Below the pieces are notes generated by a model. That model was not told the origin of the DNA. It did not search any database and saw nothing but the letters and a program-made list of their open reading frames with translations. DNA of 9,974 nucleotides from Candidatus Woesearchaeota archaeon. GTDB lineage: Archaea; Nanobdellota; Nanobdellia; Woesearchaeales; ARS49. Below, one piece after another: positions 5,532 to 9,974 of this stretch. Location: assembly GCA_003694525.1 (NCBI GenBank), contig RFLK01000068.1:1-9974 (forward strand), written 5' to 3'. How positions within the stretch are numbered: the first letter of the stretch is position 1; each line of letters begins with the position of its first letter. A program made the position numbers and the translations under genes.

Positions 5532-7868
5532 ATGCGCAAGCATCTTTTTTTCTTTCTTCTTTTCCTAATTCTTCCCAGCGTCAGCGCCCAGTTTCAAGCA
5601 TTCGGAGATATCAGCGTCAATGCACCAATATGCGGCGCAACACAGAGAAACCTTACAATAGCAAACACCGGAAGCGAGCGCGCAACATACAGCATATCAG
5701 TTGATGGAAGCGCGAGCCAATTCGTAAAATTTTCTGCAATAAATTTCGCACTTGATGCAGGAAAAAAAGCGCTTGTTGAAACGTACTATGAAATACCCTG
5801 CGATACCGAACCAGGAAAATACCCTCTAAACATATACTTTAGCGACGGGATCCAGGAACTCGTCCTGCCACAAGAAGTGAGCGCAGAACACCAACTATCG
5901 CTTATTGCAACCGCGAGCAAGACAAGCAAGGTCATAACCCCTTGCGAGAGCGCAGAATACGAGATAAAGATATCAAACCCTGCAGAATTTACAGAAATAT
6001 ACAAGATCTCAACACAAGGCAGAGAAGATGCAACAACATCACACAAAGAAATAGTATTAGAAGCAGGCCAGAGCAAAAACATCAAAGTGAAAGCCGAGCC
6101 TCAAGACTGCACAGAACACGGAACATCCCTGATAAACACGACCATAAAAACAGAAAAAACAAAACAAGAGGCAAGCATACCCTTCGAGCTCATAATAAGA
6201 CCAACAAACATACCAGAAATATCACCAGAAATATCTGAAATAAGAACAAACCACGAACACAGCAGCGCAGAACTTTCAATAAAAAACATAGGCGATGAGA
6301 CAACAACATATGAGATGTCCGTTGAAGGCCCTGGCTGGGTGAGCATAACACCGACAACAACAACACTCGAGCCGGGAGAGAGCACTACAATAACACTCGT
6401 GCTAGAACCCTCAGAAAACGAGCCTGAAGGAAAATATGCACTGACAGTCCTTGCAACAGTACAATCATCATCAATAGTTTATGAAAAACCCCTCAAGCTA
6501 ATACTCAAAGAGCCAGGCTGGATTGAAACTCACCCTGCAGCAACTGCCTTGATAGCATTTGCAACAATACTGCTTTTAGCACTCCTTATCCTCTTAATCA
6601 GATTCATAAGAGGTCCGAAGTTTGCATCAATCAGAACAAAAGCAAAGAAAAAAATCGAGGCAATAGGAGCAAGAAGAAAAGCTCGAAAAGAAGCAAAAGA
6701 AAAAGCAAGACAGAGAGCGAAGGAGAGAAGACTCAAAGAACAAGAGAGAGAAAAAGCGCGAAAAGAAAAGCTTGAAGCAAAACTTGCGCGCAAAGTAGAG
6801 AGAGAATTCAAGAAGAACTATCATCTCGTACTTCGAAAAGAAGCCATAAGAGGAAGAAAGAGCAAAAAATCAATACTTATTGCAATCTTCATACTCATAA
6901 TAGCAGCACTTTACGCAGCACTTTACAGCATACTCTCTGCAAACACTAACGCAATACTAACAGGGCTTGCAGTTCTTGTAGCATTATGGCTTGCAAAACG
7001 CATAACAGAGACAAAGAAAATCACCTGCAAGTCAAGATTTCTCGTAGAGCCAGAAGTATTTGCTCTCTGGTCAAGAGGAATATCGAGCATAACTGCGAGC
7101 TCAGAGACCGCAATAAAGAACCTGAAACTGACAGTCAGAAAAGTAAAACCACACTTAAAGCCAAGCTCTGCAGTATACAAAGCATTCTCAATAAGAGCAA
7201 ATGCCAAAACAGAGCTTTCAGCAACGATAACAGTCTCGAAAAAATGGCTTGAGCGCAACAATGCAAGTGAGGAAGATGTCAAACTATCGATTGCAACAGG
7301 AAAGTTTAGGACAGTGCCTCTTGTAAAAATAGGAGAGGATGATGCAACCATAACATACGAGACGAATTTGCCAGGGCAAGGAACATACATAATACACGCA
7401 AAAAGAAAGACAAAGCCAAGCAAGAAAAAGCTAATAATATCAAGCATAGCAGTAATTGCAGTCTCTCTGGTGCTAAGCGCTGCACTCATACCTCAAAGCG
7501 CTCCAAGAGGACTAATTCCAAATCAGGAATGGAAGAAAAACACAGTACACACAATAGACCTCTCACCATACTTTACAGACCCTGACGGCGATACCTTGAC
7601 ATACAGCGCAGTCGGAGGCAAGAACATAAACATAAAAATGTCAGGCTCAAAAGCAATATTAACTCCAAAAGAGAACTTTATAGGAGACGAGGTAGTAAGA
7701 TTTACAGCGAGCGATGGCAAGGGAGGGATCAGCAAAAGCAATCCGGTTGTTCTCAGCGTTAAAAACAGCATACCTCCATTCTGGCTATCTCCCGCCCTAT
7801 CAATACTATTCGCGCTAATTGCAATACTAACTCTAGTCAGTCTGATAATAAAACTACACAAGAAGTGA
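5532..7868 (+). CDS. Large polytopic Ig-domain surface protein with PGF-pre-PGF-like domain and basic helix
   Basis: A signal peptide (1-19) leads into three Ig-like domains (about 22-118, 120-222, 230-327). The first two hold Cys pairs (34/90 and 138/193) that could be disulfides, and the third shows GWVSITP...LEPGES, as in NEW3-type domains. TM1 is at about 336-358. Residues 361-447 form a very basic charged helix (37 K/R, 12 E). TM2 and TM3 lie near 447-468 and 474-488. Residues about 495-625 resemble the PGF-pre-PGF domain (TVSKKWLERNNASEEDV at 567-583, GEDDATITYE at 601-610). TM4 lies at 633-653. A cadherin-like domain (660-745) has DLSPYFTDPDGDTLTYS (676-692), and TM5 (750-773) precedes a KLHKK tail. 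Positive-inside charges put the basic helix and the PGF-pre-PGF-like domain in the cytoplasm. GAGGAG (5523-5528), overlapping the previous stop codon, serves the start; the gene is co-transcribed with the S-layer-type gene. Function unknown; probably an envelope organiser. Confidence 0.88.
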   Translation: MRKHLFFFLLFLILPSVSAQFQAFGDISVNAPICGATQRNLTIANTGSERATYSISVDGSASQFVKFSAINFALDAGKKALVETYYEIPCDTEPGKYPLNIYFSDGIQELVLPQEVSAEHQLSLIATASKTSKVITPCESAEYEIKISNPAEFTEIYKISTQGREDATTSHKEIVLEAGQSKNIKVKAEPQDCTEHGTSLINTTIKTEKTKQEASIPFELIIRPTNIPEISPEISEIRTNHEHSSAELSIKNIGDETTTYEMSVEGPGWVSITPTTTTLEPGESTTITLVLEPSENEPEGKYALTVLATVQSSSIVYEKPLKLILKEPGWIETHPAATALIAFATILLLALLILLIRFIRGPKFASIRTKAKKKIEAIGARRKARKEAKEKARQRAKERRLKEQEREKARKEKLEAKLARKVEREFKKNYHLVLRKEAIRGRKSKKSILIAIFILIIAALYAALYSILSANTNAILTGLAVLVALWLAKRITETKKITCKSRFLVEPEVFALWSRGISSITASSETAIKNLKLTVRKVKPHLKPSSAVYKAFSIRANAKTELSATITVSKKWLERNNASEEDVKLSIATGKFRTVPLVKIGEDDATITYETNLPGQGTYIIHAKRKTKPSKKKLIISSIAVIAVSLVLSAALIPQSAPRGLIPNQEWKKNTVHTIDLSPYFTDPDGDTLTYSAVGGKNINIKMSGSKAILTPKENFIGDEVVRFTASDGKGGISKSNPVVLSVKNSIPPFWLSPALSILFALIAILTLVSLIIKLHKK
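7854..7868. other. Convergent 3' overlap of two genes
   Basis: The stop codon of the large membrane protein (TGA, 7866-7868) and that of the permease (TAG on the - strand, 7856-7854) lie within a 15-base overlap. There is no intergenic terminator; transcripts from both sides must end inside the opposing gene or form antisense tails. Confidence 0.85.
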
Positions 7869-8963
7869 TGCCTGGTACAGCATACCAACACAGAACACCA
7901 AAATCAAAGCGCAATAGCCAAAAATCGAAAGAGCAGACCTTCTCTTAACAGACAAAGCACGCATAAGGACAATCAACACTCCAGCTATACCACCAGAAAA
8001 AGTACCTGCAATATCCAATACCCTAACAAAAGAGCTGAGACCAAGAGCAATAAGAGCCAGAGGAGCCAACACAACAATAAACCAAGCATTAGACGAGGAG
8101 AGACCAACATCCTTCACAAAAGTATCCTTCAAAACATAACCCAAAGCAAGAAAAGAAGAGGCCATTGCAAGAACTGCAAGAGCGTGAACAAGCCCTGCAA
8201 CAAAAGCGCCACTAAAACGAGCAACGCCAATAGTTGCAACCTCTGTAGTCAAAGGGCCAGTCACACCAATAACGGCAGCAGCGAAAGCAACATAAGCAAT
8301 CAGAGGAATGAGCGATCCGATAACAATCACCCTTCGCGTAAGATGAGAACACACGCGCGTCTGCTCGCACACCTCAGGAATTGCCGGACTGCCCATATAC
8401 GCGAAAAGAACAACGCCAAAAGGAACCAACAAGGAATTCCAAGAAAACCCTGAAAGGTTGCCAACATTGAACTGAGAACTTGAGAACAGAAAAAAAACAA
8501 CCGCCAAGAAAACAACAAGCTTGAAAAACTCCATCCAAAGCTCTGACTTTCCAAGACGGCTCACTGTTCCTGCAAGCAAATAAGACATCACCAAGTAAAA
8601 TAGAGCAGACCATAACCACACAGGACCCCCAAAAACCTCTGCAAGGGAGCTTCCGACTCCGAGAGTGTATGCAACAAGAGCCCCAAAACAACCGATAACT
8701 ATGGACAAAAGCATCCAAAAGCGACCATAACGACCCAAAATGCGACCAGCATGACCCACAAGCTGATGTCGCCCATCAGAGCCCAAAACTATATCGCCCA
8801 TAAACAGATTCACAAACAAGTTGACAATACCCAAAACAACAAGAACAAGAACACCAGTCCAGAACCCAGACATTGCAACAACAAAAGGAATTCCCAGTAT
8901 CCCTGCGCCAATAACCGTCCCAGTCAGCGTTGCAATACCATAATAATACGCGAGTGGTCTCAT
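7854..8963 (-). CDS. Amino acid permease, aromatic/serine (SdaC/TyrP-like, LeuT fold) family
   Basis: This is an integral membrane transporter of 369 residues, probably proton- or sodium-coupled uptake of an amino acid. Near the N-terminus is the Gly-rich unwound-helix motif TGTVIGAGILGIPF, and mid-protein is FAYMGSPAIPEV, which corresponds to the second unwound helix in amino acid/auxin and aromatic amino acid permeases. About 10-11 hydrophobic helices span the whole chain. I use the ATG at 8963, because AGAGGT (8967-8972) lies four bases upstream; an in-frame ATG at 8981 would add six residues but has no ribosome site. The substrate (Trp, Tyr, Ser or Thr) cannot be read from sequence. Its last 15 bases overlap the 3' end of the large membrane protein gene on the other strand. 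It is divergent from the tRNA-Trp gene. Confidence 0.88.
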   Translation of the reverse strand: MRPLAYYYGIATLTGTVIGAGILGIPFVVAMSGFWTGVLVLVVLGIVNLFVNLFMGDIVLGSDGRHQLVGHAGRILGRYGRFWMLLSIVIGCFGALVAYTLGVGSSLAEVFGGPVWLWSALFYLVMSYLLAGTVSRLGKSELWMEFFKLVVFLAVVFFLFSSSQFNVGNLSGFSWNSLLVPFGVVLFAYMGSPAIPEVCEQTRVCSHLTRRVIVIGSLIPLIAYVAFAAAVIGVTGPLTTEVATIGVARFSGAFVAGLVHALAVLAMASSFLALGYVLKDTFVKDVGLSSSNAWFIVVLAPLALIALGLSSFVRVLDIAGTFSGGIAGVLIVLMRALSVKRRSALSIFGYCALILVFCVGMLYQASLLV

Positions 8964-8980
8964 AAAACCTCTTTTAAGCA

Positions 8981-9006
8981 TTTAAAAACAACGCACTTTA
9001 AAAACA
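8981..9006 (-). promoter_or_regulatory. Promoter region of the permease with duplicated TATA-like box
   Basis: Read on the - strand, TGTTTTTAAA occurs twice exactly, 16 bases apart (9006-8997 and 8990-8981). The distal copy is placed to start transcription near 8973-8978, giving a short leader that includes the AGAGGT ribosome site before 8963. The proximal copy would start transcription at or inside the start codon, so it is probably not the functional box for this start. Confidence 0.45.
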
Positions 9007-9040
9007 TTGCTCACGAACAGAACACAAACAACAACTTAAC

Positions 9041-9067
9041 GGAACATTTAAGAGTAGGAACTTTAAA
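9041..9067 (+). promoter_or_regulatory. Promoter of the tRNA-Trp gene
   Basis: Two similar elements, GGAACATTTAA (9041-9051) and GGAACTTTAAA (9057-9067), look like BRE plus TATA. The first is centred about 25-28 bases before a start just upstream of the mature tRNA end and is the better placed of the two. Confidence 0.45.
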
Positions 9068-9080
9068 CTGAAAAAACCAA

Positions 9081-9154
9081 GGGGGTGTAGTTTAACCTGG
9101 CTAGAATAAGCGGCTCCAACCCGCTGGATCGGGGTTCAAATCCCTGCGCCCCCA
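9081..9154 (+). tRNA. tRNA-Trp (anticodon CCA)
   Basis: A full cloverleaf folds by eye. The acceptor stem is GGGGGTG (9081-9087) with CGCCCCC (9147-9153; one G-U pair), and the discriminator is A at 9154. The D stem is 9090-9093 with 9104-9107, and the loop holds the conserved GG. The anticodon stem is AGCGG/CCGCT (9109-9113, 9121-9125), with loop CTCCAAC and anticodon CCA at 9116-9118, which reads UGG. The variable loop is 4 bases. The T stem is CGGGG/CCCTG with loop TTCAAAT (9135-9141). CCA is not encoded and there is no intron. Many archaeal tRNA-Trp genes carry an intron after the anticodon, so its absence is worth noting. Confidence 0.95.
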
Positions 9155-9165
9155 CTTATCTTTTA
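9155..9165 (+). terminator. Short T-rich tRNA terminator
   Basis: CTTATCTTTTA follows the tRNA directly and ends in four T. A T-run is a usual archaeal terminator signal. It lies inside the 3' end of the DUF192 gene on the opposite strand. Confidence 0.35.
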
Positions 9166-9500
9166 ATGTTCAAAATGTCGCCAACTTCTGTTCTGCTTTG
9201 GGCTATTGATCCTGCCGGAAGCTCCAACAAAAACATTGCATCCCTTAGCGAAGAGTAAGAACCATAGCGCTTCCATTCAGATTTGAGCTCAACAACCTCC
9301 CAGCTTGCATCCAAGAAGATAAGATCAATAGGGCCCGGGCAGAACCAAGAGTGAAGCCGAAACCTCTGCTCTTTTGGAAAAACAAAAAGAAGAGGGATAA
9401 CTTTTTTTCTGAACATCAAACCTCTTGTCTGCTCCCAAAAAGTTGAACAAGTGACAAAAGACCTTGCAACTATGGTGTTTCTGGTAACATTTCGAATCAT
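9156..9500 (-). CDS. DUF192 family protein
   Basis: The family is clear from its motifs in order: TRGLMFRK (25-32), LLFVFPKE (37-44), LH...PIDLIFLD (49-64), VVELK (69-73) and LELPAGSIAQSRTEVGD (92-108). At 114 residues it is about the usual length for the single-domain members. The biochemical function of DUF192 is not established. Many bacterial members carry a signal peptide; this one has none obvious and is probably cytoplasmic. The start at 9500 is supported by AAGGTG four bases upstream. Its stop lies one base beyond the 3' end of the tRNA-Trp gene, tail to tail. It follows the 91-residue gene after 33 bases and may also have its own TATA-like box. Confidence 0.9.
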   Translation of the reverse strand: MIRNVTRNTIVARSFVTCSTFWEQTRGLMFRKKVIPLLFVFPKEQRFRLHSWFCPGPIDLIFLDASWEVVELKSEWKRYGSYSSLRDAMFLLELPAGSIAQSRTEVGDILNIKR

Positions 9501-9524
9501 ACAGCACCTTACAAATCAGAGGCC

Positions 9525-9538
9525 AAAAAGATATTATA
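9525..9538 (-). promoter_or_regulatory. Possible TATA-like box and T-run before DUF192
   Basis: On the - strand TATAATAT (9538-9531) overlaps the stop of the 91-residue gene, and TTTTT (9529-9525) follows. The box lies about 35 bases before the DUF192 ATG, which would allow a short leader with the AAGGTG site. The T-run could instead end the upstream transcript. Confidence 0.35.
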
Positions 9539-9809
9539 AGTATTTCACAATATTTCTCTTGCAACGCTTGAGAAAATCCAACTTCTTTGCACAGGCCCTG
9601 CACACGCGAGTGTTAGTTCCAGCCCTCCTTGCCCCTGTCAACTCCTTGAGCCTTTGCTCTTCCCTACTTATCTCCCTGTCCAACTCCTTTTTAAGCTGAG
9701 ATGCTGTTTGAATATCGCGATCGGAAATCCACTTGCAAAACAGGCGATAATCAACTCCTTGACGAGTCCTTAGAGGAACCTTCTTTTTCAACAAATCTCT
9801 AACAGGCAT
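9534..9809 (-). CDS. Small Cys-containing hypothetical protein (91 aa)
   Basis: I do not recognise the family. The protein is basic and soluble, with a predicted charged helix at about 35-60 (QLKKELDREISREEQRLKEL). A C-terminal C-x2-C-x9-C set (Cys70, Cys73, Cys83) and an isolated Cys25 could together bind one metal ion, though this is not a standard zinc-finger spacing. The basic residues around the Cys motif would suit nucleic acid contact, but this is inference. It begins 15 bases after the stop of the PolX/PHP gene and is very likely co-transcribed with it. No strong Shine-Dalgarno site is visible. No other in-frame ATG near the beginning offers a better start. Confidence 0.7.
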   Translation of the reverse strand: MPVRDLLKKKVPLRTRQGVDYRLFCKWISDRDIQTASQLKKELDREISREEQRLKELTGARRAGTNTRVCRACAKKLDFLKRCKRNIVKYL

Positions 9810-9824
9810 GCAACATATGAAGGA

Positions 9825-9974
9825 TTACTTGTTTAAAAATTTTCGCAACTTTCTCAGTGAGAATGAGTTGATCACATCCTTTTTCTCAAGCCAGCCCCGC
9901 CTTGCTTGAGCCACTCCAAGCTCAACAAACCGCAAATGATCTTTTGAATGACTGTCAGTGTCGACTGCAAACTT
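9825..9974 (-). CDS. C-terminal end of PolX / PHP-domain protein (partial)
   Basis: Only the last 49 residues are in the window; the rest lies beyond the right end. The fragment carries VDTDSHS, the end-of-barrel metal-ligand motif (TDxH) of PHP phosphoesterase domains. LGVAQARRGWLEKKDV follows, then a Leu/Lys-rich final helix ending in FLNK. TDxH followed by ARRGWLEKxDV is characteristic of the C-terminus of family X DNA polymerases with a PHP domain. In the full protein that domain provides 3'-5' exonuclease or phosphatase activity in base excision repair. A stand-alone PHP hydrolase cannot be excluded without the upstream part. It is the first visible gene of the leftward set leading to DUF192. 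Confidence 0.85.
   Translation of the reverse strand, partial: KFAVDTDSHSKDHLRFVELGVAQARRGWLEKKDVINSFSLRKLRKFLNK

Noticed and set aside
6923..7489. A 188-codon hydrophobic - strand ORF
   Set aside because: It is opposite the PGF-pre-PGF-like and TM segments of the large membrane protein. Its hydrophobicity is the complement of A-rich codons, and no promoter or Shine-Dalgarno site precedes it.
7880..8980. Strong A+C excess on the + strand as a sign of foreign DNA
   Set aside because: The region encodes a membrane transporter on the - strand, whose hydrophobic codons are T-rich in sense, so the skew is expected.
9101..9130. Possible intron in the tRNA gene
   Set aside because: The anticodon arm pairs perfectly with a 7-base loop and the total length is 74 bases, leaving no room for an intron.

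Overview
This window looks like chromosomal DNA from an archaeon, probably a DPANN-type lineage such as Woesearchaeota or Pacearchaeota. That placement is my inference, not a search result. The archaeal evidence is direct: promoter elements of the BRE/TATA type (TTTATATA boxes at 1155-1162 and 4193-4200, with purine-rich BRE-like sequence just upstream), a tRNA gene with no encoded CCA end, S-layer-type proteins built from Ig-like domains, a PGF-pre-PGF-like domain, and Shine-Dalgarno motifs (GGAGG, GGGGGT, GAGGAG) before most genes.

Left two thirds (1-7868, all + strand): a cell-surface block of six genes. The first three encode proteins whose hydrophobic N-terminus ends in a lipobox-like Gly-Cys. 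They are a coiled-coil protein (9-977), a beta-rich, barrel-like protein (1213-2295) and a helical protein of unknown family (2371-3204). The third is followed after 3 bases by a secreted protein with seven 8-residue GGG(F/L)DPFN repeats and two Ig-like domains (3208-4173). Next comes a strongly signposted transcription unit: BRE/TATA box, hairpin-containing leader and G6 Shine-Dalgarno motif. It encodes a membrane-anchored S-layer-type protein (4295-5524), followed after 7 bases by a large multi-domain membrane protein (5532-7868). The domain order of that last protein is Ig-like domains, TM, very basic helix, TM pair, PGF-pre-PGF-like domain, TM, cadherin-like domain, TM. Shared domains link the proteins: the same CARDB-like fold with a VPELG motif occurs in the repeat protein and the S-layer-type protein, and cadherin-like domains occur in the repeat protein and the large membrane protein. 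I read the block as an envelope or surface-layer assembly.

Right third (7854-9974): housekeeping genes. An amino acid permease of the aromatic/serine (LeuT-fold) type lies on the - strand, and its stop overlaps convergently with that of the large membrane protein. A tRNA-Trp(CCA) gene without an intron is transcribed away from it on the + strand. Facing the tRNA on the - strand are the C-terminal end of a PolX/PHP-family protein (cut by the window end), a 91-residue Cys-containing hypothetical protein and a DUF192 protein, in that transcription order.

The most interesting items are the three neighbouring lipobox proteins in an archaeon including one with barrel-like character, the perfect inverted repeat abutting the TATA box of that gene, the symmetric FFLLLFF octapeptide array, and the PGF-pre-PGF-like domain that topology places on the cytoplasmic side.
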